Shown: positions 1 to 5,617, counted from the first letter of the stretch. The stretch: DNA of 7,391 nucleotides from Clostridia bacterium (GCA_009930155.1 RZYX01000088.1:1-7391); one strand, 5' to 3'. Notes: generated by a model from the sequence alone, not told the origin. Made by a program: numbers and translations.

Positions 1-596
1 GTATAACCAATTCCAGTATCCACATTAGTAGCTTTCATAGGAAGCATAGAAGTAGTAATTAATGCAGCAACGTTCTGGTTAGTCATATAATTAATATATA
101 AGCTATGAGAAAGAACTGTATCACTGAAAACTATTTCATCTGTAATTACATGGTCTGGAAAAGCAACAATTCTCTGTCCCAAAGTAGAACCAGCAACAAC
201 ACTATCAGATATTTTGATGCTGTTTAAGCTACTACAACTATTGAATGCACTAGACAATATGCTCGTTACTCCTTCGGGGATTGTGTATTCACCGGATTTT
301 CCGGTGGGACACTGAATCAAGTGAGTTCCGTCTTCATTGAACAAAACACCTTCTATGCTTTTGTAGTTTGGATTATTCGCGTTTACAATAATCTCAGCTA
401 AACTGCTGCAACCACTAAATGCTCTATCACCTATGCTAATAACACTGCTGGGTATTGTAATGCTGGTTAATCCTGTATAGTAATAAAAAGCATCTCTACC
501 TATTTCTGTTACATTATCTGGTATTATTACATCTGTAACACCTTTTTCTCTACTGTATTTTTTTAGAACTCCTTTTTTGTCAATTGTAAAGCCCAT
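1..596 (-). CDS. BspA-like leucine-rich repeat (LRR_5) protein, N-terminal 198 residues, truncated by window edge
   Basis: An open frame starts with ATG at 596 and runs without a stop off the left edge. The start follows an AAAGGTGA ribosome binding site (604-611) with a 7-base spacer. The product opens with MGFTIDKKGVLKKY and then shows BspA/TpLRR-type repeats: IPDNVTEIGRDAF at about 25-37, IPSSVISIGDRAFSGCSSL at about 48-66 and IPEGVTSILSSAFNSCSSL at about 106-124. Between the second and third repeats is the NPNYKSIEGVLF insertion common in this family. The repeats end near residue 130 and are followed by non-repeat sequence (131-198) that I do not recognise. There is no signal peptide or hydrophobic N-terminus, so the usual surface-adhesin role of secreted BspA proteins is not supported here. 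LRR_5 domains bind proteins, but the partner is unknown. The gene lies 67 bases downstream of the HEPN gene on the same strand and could be read with it. Confidence 0.85.
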   Translation of the reverse strand, partial: MGFTIDKKGVLKKYSREKGVTDVIIPDNVTEIGRDAFYYYTGLTSITIPSSVISIGDRAFSGCSSLAEIIVNANNPNYKSIEGVLFNEDGTHLIQCPTGKSGEYTIPEGVTSILSSAFNSCSSLNSIKISDSVVAGSTLGQRIVAFPDHVITDEIVFSDTVLSHSLYINYMTNQNVAALITTSMLPMKATNVDTGIGY

Positions 597-603
597 AATT
601 ACA

Positions 604-611
604 TCACCTTT
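604..611 (-). promoter_or_regulatory. Ribosome binding site of the LRR gene
   Basis: The minus strand reads AAAGGTGA seven bases before the ATG at 596. It is the only good Shine-Dalgarno match in the short AT-rich spacer and fixes the start of the LRR reading frame. Confidence 0.65.
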
Positions 612-663
612 ATTAATATAATTATTTTTTTAAAACATAAGCCAATTTTCACCTATAAATATG

Positions 664-1242
664 TCATCTAATTTTTATCTCCGGATAAAAATTAGATTCA
701 TTATCAAAAACTTTAACCCATTCTATCAAAGTTTCTTTACTTAAAATCATTCTTGCGGTTATGATGTTATCTCTATGATTTATATCTTCTAATAAAATAT
801 AATTATTATCAAATAAATATGTGTTACCGTGTGCTAAAGCGTTTCTAATATGACTCATCAAACTAATTAGACATTTTTTATTTGAAAAATTATTATAATA
901 TCCTTGATTTTTCGCTGATATCATAATTGCAATTCTTGGTGTGAAATCACTTAGAACATTTATATCAAAATCAAATAAGTTAAGTTCTTTTAAGCATCTT
1001 TCCATTGAATCACCATAAACAAACTTTAAATTATCTTCTTTAACATCTGCAATTTTTATTAATTTGTCTAAAAAATTAGCAGGCCTACTAAAGTTAGGCT
1101 TATGGTAATCTTCTAATATTCTATTTTGGCTTGAAGATTTTGACAATGATTTAGTTACATAAAAGTCCCAAATTATACTTTCTTGGATATTTGTAAAACA
1201 AAACTCTCTTATTGATTTTTTATATGAATTTATTTCTTTCAT
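664..1242 (-). CDS. HEPN-domain putative ribonuclease, resembling the pEK499_p136 HEPN family
   Basis: This is a complete 192-residue cytosolic protein with no signal peptide or membrane segment. The key sequence is SHIRNALAHGNTYLFDNNY (about 130-148), containing R133-N-A-L-A-H138. That is the RNxxxH form of the Rx4-6H motif carried by active HEPN endoribonucleases such as those of toxin-antitoxin and defence systems. The following strand and helix (ITARMILSKETLIEWVKVFD, about 161-180) remind me of the pEK499_p136 HEPN family; that is pattern memory, not a search result. The start is supported by AAGGTGA overlapping the stop of the upstream gene, which lies only six bases away, so the two are almost certainly translationally coupled. 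The last ten codons form one half and loop of a perfect 14-bp hairpin (666-697). RNA cleavage activity is inferred from the motif. A non-catalytic HEPN protein remains possible. Confidence 0.75.
   Translation of the reverse strand: MKEINSYKKSIREFCFTNIQESIIWDFYVTKSLSKSSSQNRILEDYHKPNFSRPANFLDKLIKIADVKEDNLKFVYGDSMERCLKELNLFDFDINVLSDFTPRIAIMISAKNQGYYNNFSNKKCLISLMSHIRNALAHGNTYLFDNNYILLEDINHRDNIITARMILSKETLIEWVKVFDNESNFYPEIKIR
666..697 (-). terminator. Perfect 14-bp inverted repeat spanning the 3' end of the HEPN gene
   Basis: ATCTAATTTTTATC (666-679) and GATAAAAATTAGAT (684-697) are exact reverse complements separated by TCCG. On the minus strand the hairpin forms from the last codons of the HEPN gene and ends at its TGA stop. 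No good U-run follows, so it is not a textbook intrinsic terminator. It may instead protect the mRNA 3' end or weaken read-through into the LRR gene. Confidence 0.45.
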
Positions 1243-1248
1243 TCATAG

Positions 1249-2151
1249 TCACCTTAATTGTTTGAAACTGAATATAGTTGAAACAGTGCTTGAACCATCA
1301 CGGAAAATTTGTATTTTCATCATGTTTGGACCTGTTTCTGAAATGTCTACAAATTCATTCTCAGAAAAAAAATCAGTGTCTGTTTCATTATTTAGTCTAG
1401 GAAGTGTAATTGCAAGTTTTGAAACGTTCGCTATGTACTTTTCTATATCGTTTTTTGACGTTAAACATGCATTGTTCAAATAAAAAGTTAAGCTTTGATT
1501 ATCTAAGTTAAAAGTATCGTAATCACTTAACTCCATTAAATTATTACAATATTCAGTTAACTTTGAAATTTCATCATTTGTAATTTCAAATTCTTCTTCC
1601 AAAAACAGAGCAGTTTGCTGTGTGTACCAATTTCCAATTTGTGGAATTTCATTACTTTCTATGTATTCAGTAGAACCACGAACAACTTTTCCATCTCTAA
1701 TGCCATATATAGCTAAAATTCCTGAATCGTCTGAACAATCAGCAAAATTATGCATTATATAATCAACAAATTCAAAAATTCCATCCTGACTTTCATCTAA
1801 TAACTCTGTGAGAACAAAAGGTCCAACATTCAGATAATCGTTTCCTGATCTCCACTCATACTCATAATTAAGTTTAATATTAATTATGTTTGCCTTATTA
1901 ATATTGGAGATTGCAACTTGAATATCATTTGATAAAATATTTTTTTCATCAAATGATGAGTAAGTAGTCTTTTCTCCATCAAGTTCAATTTCCATTAAAA
2001 CATAGCGTGCTTCTTGTAACCAAAGTTGTGAACATAATAAAGCTATTTGTGCTTGCAGTGTATTAACTATTAATCCATATTCATCTCCCATATTTTCATT
2101 TATAGGTCTTTTTGCAACAAATTTTTCGGTTATCTCATAAATTACGCTCAT
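1249..2151 (-). CDS. Unrecognised acidic 300-residue protein, coupled to the HEPN gene
   Basis: I do not recognise this protein. It is 300 residues, rich in Asp, Glu, Asn and Ile, soluble, and without signal peptide, membrane segment or coiled coil. An amphipathic helix (about 26-58, LQAQIALLCSQLWLQEARY) is followed by mixed alpha/beta sequence. This includes the strand-turn-strand IYGIRDGKVVRG (148-159), WYTQQTALFLEEEFEI (175-190) and a C-terminal beta hairpin, MKIQIFRDGSSTVSTIFSF (278-296). The start has a clear AGAGGAT ribosome binding site (2158-2164). Its stop lies six bases before the HEPN start, and the HEPN ribosome binding site overlaps its end, so the pair is one transcription unit with this gene first. 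In such layouts the first, acidic gene is often the antitoxin or partner of a HEPN toxin, but nothing in the sequence proves that. It lacks the nucleotidyltransferase signature expected of a HEPN-MNT pair. Confidence 0.75.
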   Translation of the reverse strand: MSVIYEITEKFVAKRPINENMGDEYGLIVNTLQAQIALLCSQLWLQEARYVLMEIELDGEKTTYSSFDEKNILSNDIQVAISNINKANIINIKLNYEYEWRSGNDYLNVGPFVLTELLDESQDGIFEFVDYIMHNFADCSDDSGILAIYGIRDGKVVRGSTEYIESNEIPQIGNWYTQQTALFLEEEFEITNDEISKLTEYCNNLMELSDYDTFNLDNQSLTFYLNNACLTSKNDIEKYIANVSKLAITLPRLNNETDTDFFSENEFVDISETGPNMMKIQIFRDGSSTVSTIFSFKQLR

Positions 2152-2157
2152 AAAAAT

Positions 2158-2164
2158 ATCCTCT
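2158..2164 (-). promoter_or_regulatory. Ribosome binding site of the acidic-protein gene
   Basis: The minus strand reads AGAGGAT six bases before the ATG at 2151. This supports the start and marks the 5' end of the two-gene unit. No convincing -35/-10 pair is visible upstream; a TATAAA near 2205-2215 is only weakly placed. Confidence 0.6.
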
Positions 2165-2186
2165 TTTCTTAAATTTTTTTAATTAC

Positions 2187-2404
2187 TCATTTTGCCAATG
2201 TTTTATACTCGTTAACTGCATTTTGCGGTTTAATGATCGTATCTATTTTTATCCTACTAAATTTTAATTTAATGTATCTATTACATTTAAACCACTTTAA
2301 AAATTATCTAAAACAGCTTTCACAATCTGTTAAACCTTTTTGTTGAGCCAAACCAATTAACTATTGACTGATCGTACAAGTTGTTTTAATAAACTTTCAT
2401 CCAT
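2187..2404 (-). pseudogene. Possible decayed gene between the DUF4145 gene and the HEPN pair
   Basis: The 263-base gap 2152-2414 holds no intact gene. The minus strand shows protein-like pieces in two frames. MDESLLKQLVRSVNS runs from an ATG at 2404 to a TAA at 2357. In another frame, overlapping that end, is LIGLAQQKGLTDCESCFR, ended by a TAA. The same second frame then stays open for about 38 codons and ends with KPQNAVNEYKTLAK before a TGA at 2187-2189. One frameshift and one in-frame stop would join the pieces into a protein of about 70 residues. No good ribosome binding site precedes the ATG. I do not recognise the parent family, and AT-rich intergenic DNA can produce such frames by chance, so this is tentative. 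Confidence 0.25.
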
Positions 2405-2414
2405 ATCATGTTAT

Positions 2415-3542
2415 TTATTTGAGTAACTTATCAAATCCATCGCATGAAAGTAGCGGGAACCTAACAAAATGCTCATCAACTGCACGTTTCTTTTTACCGG
2501 AATTTGTAAAAGACTGGACTGAGGCCACGTCTGCATATTGGGCTGCCGATATTGTATAAGTCTGCCCGTAGATTTGTTTTAATTTGCGTGATAATCCAGA
2601 TGAAACCTTGTAGCGTATCAAATCCAACGATTTCCACATATCAATATATTCTTCACGCGAAAATATTCTCAACTGTTCGGTTGCAGGCGGTCCATTCATT
2701 AGGTCGGGAGCATAGGCCACATAATTAATTCCGCTGAGCAAATTCCAATTTTCATCGGCATCCTTATTGCCGAGAATGGAGCAACCGCTTCGCACAGCCA
2801 ATATGACAACATTATCACCGTTTGGAACGACTAATAGAGACTTTGAATAATCCGCAATTATTTTTGTGTGCAAGCATTCTTCAAGCCATTCATGAACATT
2901 TTGAAATGCAGCTTTTGTATTAGCTGCAGAATCAATTCCACAAGTCTGTCGAGCCGGCATATTTGCGTTTTTAGTAGCTACGTGCACGTTAATAATCTCT
3001 TTTTTCTCTGAAAAGCTATGTAAACCTCTTGCCGTTAACTGCTTTGAAAACGCAAGTAATATCTTTTGCTCAACGCTCAATTCCTCTGATATATCTTGCT
3101 TAAGCTGTCCATCTATGTTTGATTCAATGTTTTCATTAAAAGTAGGATATTCTTCTATCAAATCAAAGAATACGCAAACTTCGCCTGTTACATAATGCAG
3201 CTGTTTTAATACCTCCACCGCATCAGATTTGGTCAGATTTCCTTGATGTACTGCCTGATTTCCAAGTTTGCGTATATAGTGAATAGCATCAAGAAGAGGT
3301 CGATCATCAATATATATAACAAAAGCAGGATCCGAAAGCATATCAAACATTGTTAAGCCATTAATATCGGTACTAATTACTGAGCCATACAACATCTTTA
3401 CAATATATTCCATAGCTTTTCGTGCTAACGACACACTAATGTCAGCATTTTGAAAGGTAAAACATTCCGATTCGCAGCAGCAATTATACAGGCTCTCAAA
3501 TCCAGATAGTTGTTTGATGTATTCAAAGTTAACAGACTTCAT
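2415..3542 (-). CDS. DUF4145-type HEPN-like protein with a C-terminal alpha/beta domain
   Basis: This is a complete 375-residue soluble protein with an AGGAGAT ribosome binding site (3547-3553). The N-terminal domain (about 1-130) has the DUF4145 pattern. SVSLARKAMEYIVKMLYG (37-53) is followed by LLDAIHYIRKLGNQAVHQG (83-101), with R91, N95 and H99 matching the family's conserved R..GN.A.H element. DUF4145 is a HEPN-like helical domain often fused to type I restriction or helicase subunits; here there is no helicase. A linker (about 135-185) leads to a second alpha/beta region (about 213-310) with SLLVVPNGDNVVILAV, INYVAYAPDL and FSREEYIDMWKSL. This could be a nuclease-like or ligand-binding fold, which I cannot identify. 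A basic stretch, KKKR (350-353), lies near the C-terminus. Base composition is less AT-rich than the HEPN pair, suggesting a separate origin. A defence role is inferred from the domain and the neighbouring integrase. Confidence 0.7.
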   Translation of the reverse strand: MKSVNFEYIKQLSGFESLYNCCCESECFTFQNADISVSLARKAMEYIVKMLYGSVISTDINGLTMFDMLSDPAFVIYIDDRPLLDAIHYIRKLGNQAVHQGNLTKSDAVEVLKQLHYVTGEVCVFFDLIEEYPTFNENIESNIDGQLKQDISEELSVEQKILLAFSKQLTARGLHSFSEKKEIINVHVATKNANMPARQTCGIDSAANTKAAFQNVHEWLEECLHTKIIADYSKSLLVVPNGDNVVILAVRSGCSILGNKDADENWNLLSGINYVAYAPDLMNGPPATEQLRIFSREEYIDMWKSLDLIRYKVSSGLSRKLKQIYGQTYTISAAQYADVASVQSFTNSGKKKRAVDEHFVRFPLLSCDGFDKLLK

Positions 3543-3546
3543 ATTT

Positions 3547-3553
3547 ATCTCCT
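3547..3553 (-). promoter_or_regulatory. Ribosome binding site of the DUF4145 gene
   Basis: The minus strand reads AGGAGAT about four to six bases before the ATG at 3542. It is strong and supports this start. Confidence 0.7.
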
Positions 3554-3566
3554 AATTTTATATTTA

Positions 3567-3608
3567 AACTATAATGGAACTATAATATATTGGTTGATAT
3601 TGGTTGAT
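3567..3608 (-). repeat. Two adjacent pairs of direct repeats upstream of the DUF4145 gene, candidate operator
   Basis: On the plus strand AACTATAAT occurs at 3567-3575 and 3578-3586 (11-base period). ATTGGTTGAT occurs twice in tandem at 3589-3598 and 3599-3608 (10-base period). All four lie 25-66 bases before the start codon, where promoter and operator elements belong. On the minus strand the first repeat reads ATTATAGTT, which contains a TATAGT resembling a -10 box. Repeats spaced by one helical turn are typical of regulator binding sites, so autoregulation is plausible. No canonical -35 hexamer is visible. Confidence 0.4.
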
Positions 3609-3670
3609 TTTGCTTAATTTTCTTTTAAATATTTTTCATTAGTTTCTACCATATTACTAACTATAGTATT

Positions 3671-3784
3671 ATTGCTAAAACCAGTACTCCATCTTTTTTT
3701 AGCACACCATTTATAGTAACATCAATTTGTTCAACTACAACAAAAGATGTAAATATTGTAAATGGTATCATTGCTAATAGCAAT
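3671..3784. repeat. Imperfect nested inverted repeat, candidate structured RNA or MITE remnant
   Basis: Several complementary blocks are nested in the right order: ATTGCT (3671-3676) with AGCAAT (3779-3784), AGCA (3701-3704) with TGCT (3772-3775), and ACCATTTA (3706-3713) with TAAATGGT (3759-3766). Further in, ACATC (3719-3723) pairs with GATGT (3746-3750) and TTTGTT (3726-3731) with AACAAA (3739-3744), around a 7-base loop. A 24-base asymmetric insert sits in the left arm. The nesting argues for real secondary structure, but AT-rich DNA favours such matches. Confidence 0.35.
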
Positions 3785-4032
3785 TCATCTCTAAAATGAA
3801 TGTAAAAACTTTTTTAGATTTATATAAATATGCGCTAATTGATTGTAAATAACTACACAATTTTTTGCAAAGTGTTAAAGTTTAACGTCCGTTTTTTTCT
3901 ACATATAGTTAACTGTGTTTTGGTATTTAACCACATTACATAGCACAATTCGCCTTCATATTATATAAACAATCTCCGCAAACCGTAGCAGACCAAGCCA
4001 CAACGGAATAACGGTACTTTTCTTACATAAAC

Positions 4033-4083
4033 AAACGAGCAGACAGAAGGAGCATTTGTGCTTCCCTCTGTGTGCTCCTGTTT
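4033..4083. terminator. Long imperfect hairpin upstream of the integrase, possible terminator or attenuator
   Basis: The arms 4033-4054 and 4059-4083 pair with a TTTG loop and a few mismatches or bulges. Paired blocks include GCA/TGC, AGACAG-type with CTCTGT, CGAG-type with the CTC block, and AAAC/GTTT at the base. The stem ends in TTTATATATG rather than a clean T-run. It could stop transcription entering the integrase from the left or attenuate integrase expression. Confidence 0.45.
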
Positions 4084-4123
4084 ATATATGATTAAGTATA
4101 TAATAAAACCGAAGAAAAATCAA

Positions 4124-4137
4124 TCACAGAACTGTGA
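4124..4137. promoter_or_regulatory. 14-bp palindrome in the integrase leader, candidate operator
   Basis: TCACAG (4124-4129) and CTGTGA (4132-4137) form a perfect inverted repeat around AA. The site lies 20 bases downstream of a TATAAT (4099-4104) that could be a -10 box without a good -35, and just before the AAAGGAG ribosome binding site. That position suits a repressor site or a short mRNA hairpin limiting integrase translation. Confidence 0.35.
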
Positions 4138-4144
4138 ATAATCG

Positions 4145-4151
4145 AAAGGAG
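4145..4151 (+). promoter_or_regulatory. Ribosome binding site of the integrase
   Basis: AAAGGAG lies ten bases before the ATG at 4162 and supports that start. The next in-frame ATG, Met39, would remove most of the arm-binding domain. Confidence 0.65.
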
Positions 4152-4161
4152 CAAAAAATCT

Positions 4162-5106
4162 ATGGCACTCAAAAATTTCAAGACTTTTCCCCTGTTGGAG
4201 GAATATCTTAACTACCTTACCGTAATCAAGGGACGGTCACCAAACACCGTAATTGAGTATCGCACCGACATTCTAATGTTTTTCTCTTATCTCAAAGAAA
4301 AGCGAAGGATGGAACAACTGAAAGAAAAATACGACCTATCCTTTATCGATGCTCACTTCATCCGAAGTATCACGCTGGGCGATATGTATGCTTTCATATC
4401 GGACTGCCAAAACAACAAGCAGGCCACTGCCGGAACAAGGGTAAGAAAAATTGTATCCATCCGGCAATTCTGGAAGTATCTCAAAACCAAGGCAAAGGTT
4501 ATAGAAAACAATGTATCCGAAGAACTTGAAACGCCTAAGATTCCAAAACGAATGCCAAAACACCTCTCGCTTGAAGAATCGGTACGGCTGTTAATCGAAT
4601 GCGAAAACAATCCTCGTGACCATTGTATCATCACAATGTTTTTAAACTGTGCGCTCCGTCTTTCTGAACTGACGAGTATCAATGTAGAGCAGGTCACCGC
4701 AGACACTCTACAAATTGTCGGTAAAGGAAACAAAGAGCGCACTGTTTTTTTAACTCCGGCTACAAAAAAAGCCATATCCGATTGGCTTGCTGTCAGAGGA
4801 CGACAAAACACAAATGCACTCTTTGTTTCAAAGGACGGAAACCGTATTTCCGGCAGAGCTGTGCAAGCAGTTGTAAAAAAATATCTTGCCAAAGCTGGGC
4901 TTGACACAAAGGTACTTTCTACACACAAGCTACGACACACCCACGCTTCACTTTTGCTTTTCACAGGAGTGTCGATAGCAAGCGTTGCCCGCAGGCTCGG
5001 ACACGCCAGTATGACAACAACGCAAAAGACCTATTTACATATAATTCAAGAGCTTGAGAACAAGGATGTAGATTTAGTAATGCGTTCCTTGTCCGGATTG
5101 AGCTAA
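4162..5106 (+). CDS. Tyrosine recombinase/integrase of the XerC/XerD-like family
   Basis: This is a complete 314-residue site-specific recombinase that cuts and rejoins DNA at attachment sites through a covalent phosphotyrosine link. The N-terminal SAM-like core-binding domain covers about residues 8-115 (EEYLNYLTVIKGRSPNTV, then TRVRKIVSIRQFWKYL). The catalytic domain (about 130-305) has all expected residues: R166 in NCALRLSELT, a lysine in VGKGNKERTV (K188 region), H255-K-L-R258, H281 in RRLGHASMTTTQ and nucleophile Y291 in TYLHI. The length is normal for simple Xer-like integrases; there is no large extra arm domain. It stands alone on the plus strand and converges on the YolD operon across a strong terminator. 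It most likely serves an element whose body lies to the right; a recombinase moving only a small genomic island is the alternative. No excisionase gene is visible nearby. Confidence 0.93.
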   Translation: MALKNFKTFPLLEEYLNYLTVIKGRSPNTVIEYRTDILMFFSYLKEKRRMEQLKEKYDLSFIDAHFIRSITLGDMYAFISDCQNNKQATAGTRVRKIVSIRQFWKYLKTKAKVIENNVSEELETPKIPKRMPKHLSLEESVRLLIECENNPRDHCIITMFLNCALRLSELTSINVEQVTADTLQIVGKGNKERTVFLTPATKKAISDWLAVRGRQNTNALFVSKDGNRISGRAVQAVVKKYLAKAGLDTKVLSTHKLRHTHASLLLFTGVSIASVARRLGHASMTTTQKTYLHIIQELENKDVDLVMRSLSGLS

Positions 5107-5142
5107 TAACAAAAACAGCGGTGGCTTATGTTGATGAAGGCT

Positions 5143-5193
5143 GATAAGAAAACGCCGACTCTCAAATTGAGAATGTCGGCGTCTTATCTTTTA
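5143..5193. terminator. Strong, probably bidirectional intrinsic terminator between convergent genes
   Basis: The left arm 5143-5165 (GATAAGAAAACGCCGAC...) and the right arm 5167-5187 (...GTCGGCGTCTTATC) pair through a GC-rich core, GCCGAC/GTCGGC. The plus side is followed by TTTTA and the minus side by TTTTCTTATC. It lies 36 bases after the integrase stop and immediately after the YolD stop, so it can end both transcripts. Confidence 0.85.
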
Positions 5194-5604
5194 TGGTTTA
5201 GTATTGATTTCAAGTATATCTTCGATGGGTAATTTATTACCGTCCTGCATCAGCAAAAGCCGCTCGTACTCATCAATTCGCTTCACTATGCCATTTACAG
5301 TTTGGTAACTGCCTCCGGCTTTCTTCTTGTCTGCAACGAAGTAGGTGACTGTGACTTCAAGCTGTTCGCTGGTATGCTCCTGAATCCAATTCAATCGTTC
5401 GTTCAGTTTATCAAGACCATATTCATCAAGCTCAATCTTGCGGTCGGTTAGCCGTGCTGTTTCGCTTACAGCGTCGTCATATCCTGTCAAAGCAGCAAAT
5501 GGTGAAAACTGTGCCGCACGGTCGTAATTTGTCATATGCGCCCGATTTGGCGACTGATAATGTGGCAGATTGATTATATCGTCGTAGCTTTTGTCTGTTG
5601 GCAC
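5191..5604 (-). CDS. YolD-like family protein, partner of Y-family DNA polymerase
   Basis: I assign the start to GTG at 5604 because GGAGGTG lies at 5611-5617, correctly spaced before it, giving 137 residues. A longer frame from TTG at 5643 has no ribosome binding site and would place this site inside the gene. The N-terminal signature YDDIINLPHYQS (7-18) and DRAAQFSPFAALTGYD (28-43) is typical of YolD-like proteins. It is followed by a helix (about 47-75) and a beta-rich C-terminal part (VTVTYFVADKK, then the VNGIVKRID region). In Firmicutes YolD-like proteins are encoded beside UvrX/DinB-type polymerases and are thought to act with them in damage-induced mutagenic synthesis, in a role compared with UmuD. 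The polymerase gene is indeed in the same operon, two genes upstream. The gene ends at the shared terminator, so it is the last of its operon. Confidence 0.88.
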   Translation of the reverse strand: MPTDKSYDDIINLPHYQSPNRAHMTNYDRAAQFSPFAALTGYDDAVSETARLTDRKIELDEYGLDKLNERLNWIQEHTSEQLEVTVTYFVADKKKAGGSYQTVNGIVKRIDEYERLLLMQDGNKLPIEDILEINTKP

Positions 5605-5610
5605 TTGTTT

Positions 5611-5617
5611 CACCTCC
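5611..5617 (-). promoter_or_regulatory. Ribosome binding site that decides the YolD start
   Basis: The minus strand reads GGAGGTG six bases before GTG at 5604. It is the only strong match nearby and moves the start 13 codons downstream of the longest open frame. Confidence 0.75.

Larger units (their letters stand above)
3543..4161. other. 619-base intergenic region: leader, inverted repeats, composition change and integrase upstream region
   Basis: No convincing protein gene is present. From left to right the region holds the repeat-rich leader of the DUF4145 gene (3543-3610), an imperfect inverted repeat (3671-3784) and TTAAC-containing palindromes. The palindromes include GTTAAAGTTTAAC at 3874-3886 and AGTTAACT at 3907-3914. 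After these come a visible shift from very AT-rich to more balanced composition near 3975, a long hairpin (4033-4083) and the integrase leader with a 14-bp palindrome. The shift together with the integrase suggests that one end of an integrated element lies here. I cannot identify an exact att core. Confidence 0.5.

Noticed and set aside
1249..2151. SDYD at residues 209-212 of the acidic protein as a possible MNT nucleotidyltransferase motif, which would make the pair a HEPN-MNT system.
   Set aside because: The required upstream GSxARG-type segment and spacing are absent, so the match is only four common residues.
3589..3608. The tandem ATTGGTTGAT repeats as the start of a CRISPR array.
   Set aside because: The unit is only 10 bases, occurs twice without spacers, and no Cas gene is near.
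3661..3771. A 36-codon minus-strand frame (begins MIPFTIFTSFVVVEQ) that might encode a small hydrophobic peptide.
   Set aside because: No ribosome binding site precedes the ATG, and the frame lies inside the imperfect inverted repeat, which explains its sequence better.
4124..4137. The palindrome TCACAGAACTGTGA as a CRP site.
   Set aside because: The half-sites are in the opposite order to the TGTGA-N6-TCACA consensus, and CRP control of this type is not expected in Clostridia.
4353..4964. A 203-residue open frame antisense to the integrase.
   Set aside because: It lies entirely inside a gene with a full set of catalytic residues, is rich in Ser, Phe and Cys as typical antisense frames are, and has no start signal.
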